The notes below the pieces were generated by a model. The model did no database searches. It had not been told where the DNA came from and saw nothing but the letters and a program-made list of their open reading frames with translations. Positions 1 through 6,555 of a stretch of 9,376 nt of DNA are shown here, piece by piece. A program made the translations under genes and the position numbers. Within the stretch, counting starts at the first letter, position 1. Each line of letters opens with the position of its first letter. The stretch comes from Alcaligenaceae bacterium (lineage in GTDB: Bacteria; Pseudomonadota; Gammaproteobacteria; Burkholderiales; Burkholderiaceae_B), in the NCBI GenBank assembly GCA_947380655.1, contig CANCRX010000113.1, positions 1-9,376 of the forward strand, read 5' to 3'.

Positions 1-162
1 AATGAGCTGACAGGTCACTTCAAGACCCACATGAAAGACCACCACTCACGTCGCGGCCTCCTGCGTATGGTTAGCCGTCGCCGTAAGTTACTCGATTATC
101 TCAAGGGCCGTAACCCAGATTCCTATCGTGCACTGATCGAAAAACTCGGTCTGCGTAAGTGA
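1..162 (+). CDS. rpsO: 30S ribosomal protein S15, C-terminal part
   Basis: This is the last 53 codons of rpsO; the 5' end lies outside the window. S15 is a primary-binding protein of the small ribosomal subunit. It binds the central domain of 16S rRNA and helps form bridges to the 50S subunit. The visible part carries the conserved S15 signature: the stretch HFKTHMKDHHSRRGLL, then MVSRRRKLLDYLK and the ending ALIEKLGLRK, before a TGA stop. The fragment therefore covers the family's last two helices. It lies directly upstream of pnp on the same strand, the classical rpsO-pnp arrangement. The two genes probably share transcripts, separated by the hairpin at 207-251. In E. coli S15 represses its own translation, but the leader needed to judge that is not in the window. 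Identification is secure. Confidence 0.97.
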   Translation, partial: NELTGHFKTHMKDHHSRRGLLRMVSRRRKLLDYLKGRNPDSYRALIEKLGLRK

Positions 163-206
163 TATTTTCCTTGATCGGAATCCATGGGGCAGTCTCCCCG
201 TGAATC

Positions 207-251
207 AACCGTGGTCGGTGCGGCTGTTTAGCCGCCTTGTCCACGGTTTTT
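207..251 (+). terminator. rpsO-pnp intergenic hairpin with T-run
   Basis: Arms AACCGTGG (207-214) and CCACGGTT (241-248) are perfect complements. Inside them a second helix forms between GCGGC (220-224) and GCCGC (231-235) across a 6-base loop, with an internal bulge between the helices. A short T-run (247-251) follows. The shape suits a weak or partial intrinsic terminator after rpsO. It would equally suit a double-stranded site for RNase III processing ahead of pnp. In E. coli both a terminator and the RNase III site that drives PNPase autoregulation lie in this gap. Which role applies here is inference. A smaller hairpin, GGGG (186-189) with CCCC (196-199), sits upstream. Confidence 0.6.
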
Positions 252-258
252 CATTTGT

Positions 259-264
259 AAGGAA
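259..264 (+). promoter_or_regulatory. ribosome binding site of pnp
   Basis: AAGGAA lies 9 nt before the ATG at 274. It fixes the pnp start just downstream of the intergenic hairpin. Confidence 0.6.
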
Positions 265-273
265 TACATTGTC

Positions 274-2460
274 ATGTTCAATAAAGTGACCAAATCTTTT
301 CAGTATGGCCAACACACTGTTGTGCTTGAAACCGGTGAAATTGCTCGCCAGTCCTCAGGTGCTGTGCTTGTTACCATCGAAGACACCGTCGTACTCGCAA
401 CGGTTGTTGCAAAAACATCAGCCAAATCAGGCCAGGATTTTTTCCCCCTGACGGTTGACTACATTGAGAAAACCTATGCTGCGGGTAAGATCCCTGGCGG
501 TTTTTTCAAGCGCGAAGGCAAGCCTAGCGAAAAAGAAACACTGACCTCACGTCTGATCGACCGTCCGTTGCGCCCTCTGTTTCCAGAAGGCTTTTACAAC
601 GAAGTCCAGGTCATCATTCACGTGTTGTCCGTTAATCCAGAAATCGATCCTGACATCGCTGCGATGATCGGTGCATCGGCTGCGCTGGCAATCTCCGGTA
701 TTCCCTTCAATGGCCCGATCGGTGCTGCGCGTGTGGGTTATATCGATGGCCAGTACCTGATCAACCCAACTGCTTCGCAGTTGAAAACTTCGAAAATGGA
801 TCTGGTTGTTGCAGGCACACAAGCAGCCGTGCTGATGGTTGAATCAGAAGCCCAGCAGCTTTCTGAAGAAATCATGCTCGGTGGTGTCGTGTTTGGTCAC
901 AACGCTATGCAAGCCGTGATTACCGCGATCAACGACCTGGTCCGCGAAGCCGGCAAACCCGCCTGGGACTGGCAGCCTGCAGCGAAAAACGAAGCGTTAA
1001 TCGCTGCCGTCACCGCTGCTGCACAAGACGGCCTGAACGCCGCCTACCAGACCCGTCAGAAACAAGAGCGTACCAACCAGTTGCGTCAGGTTTACTCAGA
1101 CGTGCACGGCAAACTGGCTGAGCAGGCTGCAGCCTCAGGTGTTTCAGCCCCTGATGGCGTGGTCGTCGACAACATCCTGTTTGACCTCGAAGCTCGCATC
1201 GTGCGCAGCCAGATTCTGTCTGGTGAGCCACGTATCGATGGTCGTGATACACGTACGGTGCGTCCAATCAGCATCCGTCTGGGCGTGTTACCACGTGTGC
1301 ACGGCAGTGCCTTGTTCACCCGTGGTGAAACACAGGCCTTGGTCATTGCTACGCTTGGTACCAAGCAAAACGAACAAATCATCGACGCGCTCATGGGCGA
1401 GTACCGTGACCGTTTCCTGATGCACTACAACATGCCTCCTTTCGCCACAGGTGAAACCGGCCGCGTAGGTACACCTAAGCGTCGCGAGATTGGCCACGGC
1501 CGTCTGGCCAAGCGCTCGCTCGTGCCTTTGTTGCCTGATGCAGCGGATTTCCAGTACACGATTCGTCTTGTGTCAGAGATCACCGAGTCGAACGGCTCCT
1601 CGTCAATGGCTTCTGTCTGCGGCGGTTCACTCGCCATGATGGATGCCGGTGTTCCCGTAAAAGATCACGTCGCCGGTGTGGCCATGGGCCTGATTCTCGA
1701 CGCTGGCAAATTTGCTGTCCTGACCGATATCCTGGGTGATGAAGATCACCTCGGCGATATGGACTTTAAAGTAGCGGGTACCGAAAACGGTATCACCGCT
1801 CTGCAAATGGACATCAAAATCCAGGGCATCACCAAAGAAATCATGCAAGTCGCGCTGGCGCAAGCCCGTGACGGCCGTCTGCATATTCTTTCGAAAATGC
1901 GCGAAGCCATCCAGGGTTCAACTGGCGAGCTGTCAGCTTTTGCTCCACGCATGATCTCGATGAAAATCAATCCAGAGAAAATTCGTGATGTGATCGGCAA
2001 GGGTGGCGCAACCATCCGTGCACTGACCGAAGAAACCGGCACCCAGATCGACATCGGCGACGATGGCACGATCACAATCTCAAGCGCCGATCTTGATCGT
2101 GCGCACGAGGCACAGCGCCGTATTTCTGATCTGACTGCTGATGTTGAAGTCGGACAGGTCTACGAAGGCAGCGTCTTGCGCCTGCTGGACTTTGGTGCGA
2201 TCGTCCAGGTTTTGCCAGGTCGTGATGGTCTGTTGCACATCTCCGAGATTGCTAACTACCGTATTGCTAACATCAACGACGTATTGAAAGTTGGTCAGGC
2301 GATTCGCGTAAAAGTGATCGAGGCTGATGACAAAGGTCGTCTGCGTCTGTCAGCGAAAGCAATTGGTGGCATCGAACAGCAAGTCGAAGGTGGCGCACCT
2401 GCCGCTGCCGCACCGGCTGCCGAAGCACCGCCTGTCGCTACCCCACCAGCCGCTCAGTAA
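274..2460 (+). CDS. pnp: polyribonucleotide nucleotidyltransferase (PNPase)
   Basis: PNPase degrades RNA 3' to 5' by phosphorolysis, releasing nucleoside diphosphates. It acts in the cytoplasm as a trimer and, in many bacteria, inside the RNase E degradosome. The 728 residues are complete and close to the usual 700-730. Two RNase PH-like halves surround an all-helical linker. The first half contains GGFFKREGKPSEKE and the RPLRPLFP stretch. The second contains NGSSSM (440-445) and the acidic catalytic segment GDEDHLGDMDF (488-498). A KH domain with GKGG at 575-578 follows, then an S1 domain (about 624-696, GRDGLLHISEI at 649-659). An Ala/Pro-rich tail of about 30 residues ends the protein; such tails vary and this one has no evident fold. 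The ATG at 274 has AAGGAA 9 nt upstream. The gene shares the rpsO transcript and is followed by a strong terminator. Regulation by processing of the upstream hairpin is plausible by analogy with E. coli. Confidence 0.98.
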   Translation: MFNKVTKSFQYGQHTVVLETGEIARQSSGAVLVTIEDTVVLATVVAKTSAKSGQDFFPLTVDYIEKTYAAGKIPGGFFKREGKPSEKETLTSRLIDRPLRPLFPEGFYNEVQVIIHVLSVNPEIDPDIAAMIGASAALAISGIPFNGPIGAARVGYIDGQYLINPTASQLKTSKMDLVVAGTQAAVLMVESEAQQLSEEIMLGGVVFGHNAMQAVITAINDLVREAGKPAWDWQPAAKNEALIAAVTAAAQDGLNAAYQTRQKQERTNQLRQVYSDVHGKLAEQAAASGVSAPDGVVVDNILFDLEARIVRSQILSGEPRIDGRDTRTVRPISIRLGVLPRVHGSALFTRGETQALVIATLGTKQNEQIIDALMGEYRDRFLMHYNMPPFATGETGRVGTPKRREIGHGRLAKRSLVPLLPDAADFQYTIRLVSEITESNGSSSMASVCGGSLAMMDAGVPVKDHVAGVAMGLILDAGKFAVLTDILGDEDHLGDMDFKVAGTENGITALQMDIKIQGITKEIMQVALAQARDGRLHILSKMREAIQGSTGELSAFAPRMISMKINPEKIRDVIGKGGATIRALTEETGTQIDIGDDGTITISSADLDRAHEAQRRISDLTADVEVGQVYEGSVLRLLDFGAIVQVLPGRDGLLHISEIANYRIANINDVLKVGQAIRVKVIEADDKGRLRLSAKAIGGIEQQVEGGAPAAAAPAAEAPPVATPPAAQ

Positions 2461-2475
2461 TTTAGAGCGACTGTT

Positions 2476-2512
2476 AAAAGCCCTGCAAGGTGCGAGCCTT
2501 GCAGGGCTTTTT
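2476..2512 (+). terminator. intrinsic terminator after pnp
   Basis: A perfect 15-bp stem (AAAAGCCCTGCAAGG, 2476-2490, with CCTTGCAGGGCTTTT, 2497-2511) closes a six-base loop TGCGAG. It is followed by T residues through 2512. It begins 16 nt after the pnp stop. Because the left arm starts with four A, it could also terminate transcription in the opposite direction. It cleanly separates pnp from the next unit. Confidence 0.93.
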
Positions 2513-2657
2513 AATGCGTGCTCATTGTAGGCATTCACTGTCCGTATTCACAATTACTAACAATATAAAAAAACATTAACAACGGAAATGCACCCACATA
2601 GCACTTAGTAAATGTACAGTTAAGGATCAGCGTTTTCTATTTCCGACCAGGTGCTTA
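2513..2657 (+). other. leader region of the ilvA-GST unit
   Basis: This gap lies between the pnp terminator and ilvA and must hold the promoter of the following pair. Its middle is AT-rich and contains a TATAAA hexamer (2564-2569), followed by a run of A. I found no well-spaced -35 partner for it; TTCACA at 2547-2552 is only 11 nt away. No riboswitch-like or leader-peptide attenuator structure is evident. The ribosome binding site just before the ATG is weak (CAGGTG, 2649-2654). Confidence 0.3.
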
Positions 2658-3872
2658 ATGATCCAGCTTTCAGATATCGAACAAGCCCGCGAGGCGCTCA
2701 AAGGCCAGATCGTTGAGACGCCTTTTACGCACTCTCGCACTTTGTCAGAAATACTCGGTGCCGAGATCTGGCTCAAATTTGAAAACCTCCAATTTACGGC
2801 CTCTTTTAAAGAGCGCGGTGCCTACAACCGCATGCGCACATTGACTGCAGAGCAACGCCAAAATGGGGTGATTACGATGTCAGCGGGTAATCATGCGCAA
2901 GGCGTCGCTTATCACGCACAGCGTATGGGCATTCCTGCCGTGATTGTGATGCCAAAATTTACCCCGACCGTCAAGGTCGCGAATACGCGCAGGCTAGGGG
3001 CCGAGGTTGTTCTGCATGGCGAGACCTTTGATGATGCGCGTGCGCTAGCCTTAGAGCTAGCAGAGACAAGGCATCTCACATTGATTCATCCTTACGATGA
3101 TGATGCGGTGATCGCTGGTCAGGGCACGATCGGTCTGGAGATGCTTGAGGTTAAACCAGATCTTGATATGTTGATCGTGCCGATAGGTGGGGGCGGATTA
3201 ATCTCCGGTATTGCTACGGCTGCGAAAGCATTGCGTCCAGAGATTGAAGTCATTGGTGTGCAGACAGAGGCCTTTCCCTATATGGCGGCAGCTGTCCATA
3301 ACCAGACCATCAAAGGTGCTACGCGCACGATCGCAGAAGGCATCGCGGTTAAAACCCCAGGCATCAAAACACTTGAAATCATTCGTCAAAAGGTCGATGA
3401 CATCGTACTGGTGTCTGAGCGCGATATTGAATACGCGATCGTGACATTACTCGAAATTGAAAAGACTGTGGTCGAGGGGGCGGGTGCAGCAGGACTCGCT
3501 GCGTTATTGCATGCGCAATCGATGGATGACTCACGTTTTGAGGGAAAGAAAATTGGCGTCGTGCTGTGCGGAGGTAATATCGATCCGTTGGTGCTCGGTG
3601 GTTTGATTGAGCGCGGGATGGTGCGGGCAGGGCGTCTGACACGTATCCGCGTCAGTATTCATGATTTGCCTGGGGCGTTATCCCAGATCACACAGCTCGT
3701 GGCCGATACGGGCGCTAATATTACGCAGGTCAATCATCAGCGTGCCTTTACCTCTCTGCCTGCGCAGGATGTAGAGGTCGATCTGGTGATGCAGACACGT
3801 GGACATGAACACGTCGATGAGATTTTGACTACTTTACGCACGCAAGGATTTCGTGCGGTCAGAGGAGATTAA
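2658..3872 (+). CDS. ilvA: threonine ammonia-lyase with C-terminal ACT domain
   Basis: This PLP enzyme deaminates L-threonine (usually also L-serine) to 2-oxobutyrate and ammonia, feeding isoleucine synthesis or threonine catabolism. The 404 residues show the fold-type II features. The PLP-binding lysine is K51 in SFKERGAYN. The substrate and cofactor loop SAGNHAQG is at 75-82, and the glycine-rich phosphate loop GGGG at 177-180 in PIGGGGLISG. The segment VLCGGN lies at 302-307. A single ACT domain follows from about residue 326 to the end, opening with TRIRVSIHDLPGALSQI. The length fits the about 400-residue class with one ACT domain, not the about 500-residue E. coli biosynthetic IlvA with two or the 330-residue catabolic TdcB. 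The ACT domain suggests control by an amino acid, but which one cannot be read here. It forms an operon with the GST gene 3 nt downstream. Confidence 0.93.
   Translation: MIQLSDIEQAREALKGQIVETPFTHSRTLSEILGAEIWLKFENLQFTASFKERGAYNRMRTLTAEQRQNGVITMSAGNHAQGVAYHAQRMGIPAVIVMPKFTPTVKVANTRRLGAEVVLHGETFDDARALALELAETRHLTLIHPYDDDAVIAGQGTIGLEMLEVKPDLDMLIVPIGGGGLISGIATAAKALRPEIEVIGVQTEAFPYMAAAVHNQTIKGATRTIAEGIAVKTPGIKTLEIIRQKVDDIVLVSERDIEYAIVTLLEIEKTVVEGAGAAGLAALLHAQSMDDSRFEGKKIGVVLCGGNIDPLVLGGLIERGMVRAGRLTRIRVSIHDLPGALSQITQLVADTGANITQVNHQRAFTSLPAQDVEVDLVMQTRGHEHVDEILTTLRTQGFRAVRGD
3861..3867 (+). promoter_or_regulatory. ribosome binding site of the GST gene inside ilvA
   Basis: AGAGGAG lies within the last codons of ilvA, 8 nt ahead of the GST ATG. 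It is the strongest Shine-Dalgarno match on the plus strand of this window. It implies co-transcription and coupled translation of the two genes. Confidence 0.75.
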
Positions 3873-3875
3873 ACA

Positions 3876-4553
3876 ATGAAACTTTTTATCGCAAATAAAA
3901 ACTATTCCTCCTGGTCCTTACGTCCATGGGTATTGCTACGAGTAAAAGGCATCCCGTTTGAAGAAATCATTCATTCGTTTTCTGCCGGAGATAATTTCGA
4001 AACATTCAGAAATTTTTCACCTACAGGTAAAGTCCCCTGCCTGGAGCATGACGGTAATGTTGTCTGGGATTCGCTGGCAATTTGCGAATATCTTGCGGAG
4101 CTATATCCTGGTTTATGGCCAAGTAAAACTTCGGCTCGCGCATGGGCGCGCAGTGCTTCGGCTGAGATGCATTCTGGTTTTAATCATCTACGCAATCAGT
4201 GCTCAATGAATTGCGGAATCAGAGTAGCGTTAAATAATATCGATGATGGACTTCGCAAAGAGCTCGATCGGCTCGATGAGCTTTGGTCAGAGGGGTTAGC
4301 GAAGTTTGGCGGGCCTTTTCTTGCGGGTCAGGAGTTTGGCATCGTCGATGCGTTTTATGCTCCTGTGATTTTCAGGATGCAGACTTTTTCACTAAAGCTC
4401 GGTGATCAGGCTCAGGCCTATGCCGATCGTGTATTGAATTTACCTGCTATGCAGCAGTGGTATGAAGATGCTCTTAAAGAAACTACGCGTGAGTTGAATC
4501 ACGACAACGACTCTCTTGCACACGGAAAATTTATTGTTGATTTGAGAGCGTGA
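3876..4553 (+). CDS. glutathione S-transferase family protein
   Basis: This is a 225-residue cytosolic GST-like protein with a thioredoxin-fold N-terminal domain and a helical C-terminal domain. The N-terminus MKLFIANKNYSSWSLRPW carries serines S11, S12 and S14 at the usual catalytic position. GKVPCLEHDG (51-60) contains the cis-proline P54 of the glutathione site. WDSLAICEYL follows, with D65-S66 at the position of the usual acidic-Ser pair that binds the gamma-glutamyl group. The second domain includes FLAGQEFGIVDAFYAPV, the conserved N-capping region of GST C-terminal domains. The start is well supported: AGAGGAG at 3861-3867 lies inside the 3' end of ilvA, 8 nt before the ATG. The gene is thus probably translationally coupled to ilvA. 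The substrate is unknown; these proteins may conjugate, reduce or isomerise. Its base composition looks more AT-rich than ilvA's. Confidence 0.88.
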   Translation: MKLFIANKNYSSWSLRPWVLLRVKGIPFEEIIHSFSAGDNFETFRNFSPTGKVPCLEHDGNVVWDSLAICEYLAELYPGLWPSKTSARAWARSASAEMHSGFNHLRNQCSMNCGIRVALNNIDDGLRKELDRLDELWSEGLAKFGGPFLAGQEFGIVDAFYAPVIFRMQTFSLKLGDQAQAYADRVLNLPAMQQWYEDALKETTRELNHDNDSLAHGKFIVDLRA

Positions 4554-4671
4554 GTTTTTTTGATGGTCGCTAGTTAGCACATTGGTTTTTTGCAGTGCTG
4601 TAAAAAATTGTTACAAAATAAACGTGCTCTACGGATTGAAGTTTAGTTTGGTGAGTAGTTAAAATTAAATA
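4554..4671 (+). other. AT-rich gap with a palindromic T/A-run hairpin
   Basis: This gap separates the GST gene from the small membrane-protein gene. A T-run (4552-4560 region) directly follows the GST stop but has no GC stem before it. At 4586-4607 TTTTTTGCAG pairs with CTGTAAAAAA across two bases (one G-T pair), a short hairpin flanked by T and A runs. This is not a classical terminator because the stem has little GC, though it might act weakly in either direction. A TACAAA hexamer (4612-4617) is a possible weak -10 for the next gene, without a good -35. Confidence 0.3.
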
Positions 4672-4890
4672 ATGGAAGCCAGACTAACTCGCTTAGAAGC
4701 CATTATCCCTACTCTTGCAACGAGAGAGGATTTGGCTTGCCTCGAAAACCGTATGAGCGCTTCTATAAGCAGGGTCGAGACGACCTTGCATAGTGAAATG
4801 ACTAAGCAAACCTGGCGCATTATTGCTCTGTTGGCAGGATTATTGCCATCGCTATTTGCTGCAGCAATTTATGTGACGAGATATGCTTAG
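4672..4890 (+). CDS. small coiled-coil, single-span membrane protein
   Basis: This is a 72-residue protein with no function I can assign. Residues 1-45 are hydrophilic with heptad-like spacing of Leu, Ile and Met (ARLTRLEAIIPTLATREDL and onward), suggesting a short coiled coil. Residues about 48-68 (WRIIALLAGLLPSLFAAAIYV) form one hydrophobic transmembrane segment, followed by TRYA. This N-terminal coil plus C-terminal anchor recurs in small proteobacterial and phage-associated hypothetical proteins. The conserved-looking motif TREDL ahead of a QTWR-start membrane span supports a real gene. The ATG is the only in-frame start because TAA precedes it at 4666-4668. No clear ribosome binding site is near; GGTGAG at 4650-4655 is too far. 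It converges tail to tail on the decarboxylase operon, with 18 nt between the stops. Confidence 0.6.
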   Translation: MEARLTRLEAIIPTLATREDLACLENRMSASISRVETTLHSEMTKQTWRIIALLAGLLPSLFAAAIYVTRYA

Positions 4891-4908
4891 TTGGATGCCA
4901 AAAATAGC

Positions 4909-5508
4909 TTATAAAGGCGCAAAACCCAGTTCCTGACGGAAACGATTTTTCACATACACGCCATCCCTAGAGGGCAGTGCACGAGGCAAGTCATCCGCCT
5001 TCACAAATACCTGGGCGAATGTCACACCCGCACGCTTGTGAATACTGTCTGTGACTTTAGAGACATCTTTTGCGTCATGCACTTCGAAAGAATTTTCAAT
5101 GCCACAGGCCCGTGCAACTGCTGAAAAGCTGGTACCTAGGCTGGTGTGACTGCGTTGCATACCTGTTTCACCAAAGTGACCGTTATCCAGCACCACAATC
5201 GTCAAGTTCTTTGGTTGCTGAGCGTTGATCGTAGCCAGTCCACCAATCCCCATGAGTTGTTCACCGTCACCGGTCACGACGACAACCTGTTTTTCTGGTT
5301 GTGCGAGTGCGAGACCCAGCCCAATCAGAGCAGCTCCACCCATCGCACCCCAGAGGTAAAAGTTTTTGTTGCGGTCGCCCGCGGCAAACACGTCGTAGGT
5401 GGGGGAACCCAAGCCTGTCACAACCAGCGCGTCAGGAGACTGAGCCAGTAATTCTTTTACAAAGTCACGGCGATTAATGGTCGCAGTTGAGGTATCACGT
5501 AATGTCAT
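4909..5508 (-). CDS. ThDP-dependent decarboxylase, PP-domain (beta) subunit
   Basis: This 199-residue protein is a stand-alone C-terminal (PP) module of a thiamine-diphosphate decarboxylase. It carries the ThDP/Mg motif GDGE (80-83), completed by the LDNGHFGETG segment (107-116), where N109 is the expected metal ligand. Upstream are the dimer-interface segments TGLGSPTYDVF and FYLWGAMGGAALIGLGLALA (ends near 69). Its closest recognisable pattern is the beta subunit of sulfopyruvate decarboxylase (ComE) or the same region of phosphonopyruvate decarboxylase. It needs the PYR subunit encoded just upstream (9 nt gap) to build active sites at the subunit interface. AAGGAA (5514-5519) overlaps the stop of that gene, so translation is probably coupled. 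The true substrate is unknown: no coenzyme M, sulfolactate or phosphonate genes are visible. A two-subunit acetolactate-synthase-like enzyme is less likely because there is no central domain. Confidence 0.85.
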   Translation of the reverse strand: MTLRDTSTATINRRDFVKELLAQSPDALVVTGLGSPTYDVFAAGDRNKNFYLWGAMGGAALIGLGLALAQPEKQVVVVTGDGEQLMGIGGLATINAQQPKNLTIVVLDNGHFGETGMQRSHTSLGTSFSAVARACGIENSFEVHDAKDVSKVTDSIHKRAGVTFAQVFVKADDLPRALPSRDGVYVKNRFRQELGFAPL

Positions 5509-5513
5509 GTTCG

Positions 5514-5519
5514 TTCCTT
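5514..5519 (-). promoter_or_regulatory. ribosome binding site of the PP subunit
   Basis: On the minus strand AAGGAA lies 5 nt before the ATG at 5508 and overlaps the TAA stop of the PYR subunit. This suggests coupled translation, which would help make the two subunits in equal amounts. Confidence 0.65.
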
Positions 5520-6051
5520 AGTTGCGGATCCATTTCTTGCGACCAATCAGGCTTTGCGACAGCAGCACGGCTACCTGCTCGCCACCCTCAAAGGCTGCAT
5601 CCAGTGCGGCGCTCACGATGTCTTCGACTTCGTCGGCACGCTCGGCGCGCAACACGGTGATGCCCATGAGTTCCATGGAACCTTGTGTAGCTTTGCTCAT
5701 TGGGACCTGCCAGGGATTGAATTCGGCATACTCCCCACGCATTGTCACCAGACTGAGGAATGGGAAACGGCAACTTTGCAACAAGGACATCATGTTGATG
5801 CAGTTACCCACACCACTGCTTTGCATGAGCAGTGCAGCGCGCTCACCACCGAGCCAGGCGCCGCTGGCGATCGCCACGCCTTCTTCTTCTGTGGTCAGGA
5901 CGATGCCACGCATCTCCGGATCCGCATGTACGCGTCTGATCACGTGCGCATGACCTGCATCGGGCACGTAGGCCACTTGACGGATTTTGCCTTGCTTGAG
6001 GACATTGAAAATGTCTTCTTGCCAGGGTGAGTGGGGTTGTTCTTCGCTCAT
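5518..6051 (-). CDS. ThDP-dependent decarboxylase, PYR-domain (alpha) subunit
   Basis: This protein of about 177 residues is a stand-alone PYR (N-terminal) module that partners the PP subunit downstream. It shows the catalytic glutamate region TTEEEGVAIASGAWLGG; one Glu of this cluster activates the ThDP aminopyrimidine. Next comes MQSSGVGNCINMM, a signature shared with the sulfopyruvate decarboxylase alpha subunit (ComD) and phosphonopyruvate decarboxylase. These enzymes turn 3-sulfo- or 3-phosphonopyruvate into the corresponding acetaldehyde plus CO2. I chose the ATG at 6051 because GAGTG sits 6 nt upstream. An in-frame GTG at 6060 would add three residues (180 in all) and cannot be excluded. 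A candidate promoter lies at 6110-6139. The gene is first in a two-gene operon. Family identity is firm; substrate is not. Confidence 0.84.
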   Translation of the reverse strand: MSEEQPHSPWQEDIFNVLKQGKIRQVAYVPDAGHAHVIRRVHADPEMRGIVLTTEEEGVAIASGAWLGGERAALLMQSSGVGNCINMMSLLQSCRFPFLSLVTMRGEYAEFNPWQVPMSKATQGSMELMGITVLRAERADEVEDIVSAALDAAFEGGEQVAVLLSQSLIGRKKWIRN

Positions 6052-6109
6052 GTTTTGCACTCAGTTGGTTAGGTTGGCAATCATCATATTTTGTAATGAT
6101 GTTTCTTGT

Positions 6110-6139
6110 ATAGTAAAAATTACTGATATCTGAGATCAA
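6110..6139 (-). promoter_or_regulatory. candidate sigma-70 promoter of the decarboxylase operon
   Basis: Read on the minus strand, TTGATC (6134-6139) and TACTAT (6110-6115) are separated by 18 nt, each matching 4 of 6 consensus bases. A start near 6103 would give a leader of about 50 nt. An inverted repeat (CATCAT, 6082-6087; ATGATG, 6096-6101; 8-nt spacer) falls in that leader and might be an operator or hairpin. The promoter sits in an AT-rich gap after vapC, so AT-richness alone may explain the matches. Confidence 0.35.
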
Positions 6140-6162
6140 TAATATTTATGACAAAAGTATCA

Positions 6163-6555
6163 TCAAGCCCAGTTCTCGAGCTTTAGTTTGGGTACTTTTG
6201 AAAATTCCCTGAGGTTATTGGTGACGAGTCGTGCATCAATGCTCAAAGCATGTGCCGCGATCATTGTATCTAGGGAGCCGATTGGTTCACCGCGTTTTTC
6301 CAAATCGCTACGTAAATCACCGTAGACCCATACGCATTGCTCGTCAAAAGGCATGATCTCGAAAGGCGCCAGGAACATCTCGAGTGCTTCGCGGTTTTTT
6401 TGAGAACCGCTTTTTGCTACGCCATAGGCGAGTTCAGACGCAACCACAGTGGAGAGACCCAAGTCACCCGAGCGATATTGTTGAAATTGTTCGATTACGT
6501 GCTGAGGACGTTGGTTAATGATGTAAATACAAATGTTTGTATCAAGCAAAATCAT
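6163..6555 (-). CDS. vapC: type II toxin VapC, PIN-domain ribonuclease
   Basis: VapC toxins are Mg-dependent endoribonucleases that stop translation by cutting specific RNAs; enteric VapC/MvpT cuts initiator tRNA. The 130 residues form a whole PIN domain. Acidic residues include D5 in the opening LLDTN, E41 in VVASELAYGVAKS and D96 in GSLDTMIAAHAL. The late VTNNLREF segment (111-118) is characteristic of the MvpT-like branch, which has Asn-Asn where other PIN proteins have Asp. The end, PKLKLENWA, also fits that branch. The start codon overlaps the vapB stop as ATGA (6552-6555). No Shine-Dalgarno is near: the preceding bases are pyrimidine-rich (CTCCTCCC). Translation therefore probably depends on ribosomes finishing vapB, keeping toxin below antitoxin. 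All key residues are intact, so it is presumably active. The target RNA is not shown by sequence alone. Confidence 0.93.
   Translation of the reverse strand: MILLDTNICIYIINQRPQHVIEQFQQYRSGDLGLSTVVASELAYGVAKSGSQKNREALEMFLAPFEIMPFDEQCVWVYGDLRSDLEKRGEPIGSLDTMIAAHALSIDARLVTNNLREFSKVPKLKLENWA

Noticed and set aside
547..2075. Several minus-strand open frames of 69-109 codons opposite pnp, and a plus-strand frame at 1139-1420
   Set aside because: They overlap a fully conserved gene, have no ribosome binding sites and give Arg/Ser/His-rich translations typical of antisense shadows.
2327..2538. Open frames on both strands across the pnp 3' end and terminator
   Set aside because: Their translations run through the terminator hairpin and reflect the repetitive Ala/Pro codons of the PNPase tail.
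3040..3065. GCTAG...GCTAGC repeat inside ilvA
   Set aside because: It falls in Ala-Leu/Leu-Ala codons of a conserved enzyme and is explained by coding sequence.
5522..6030. Plus-strand open frames of 143 and 158 codons opposite the PYR-subunit gene
   Set aside because: They are antisense to a gene with clear ThDP-enzyme motifs and show no family features or ribosome binding site.
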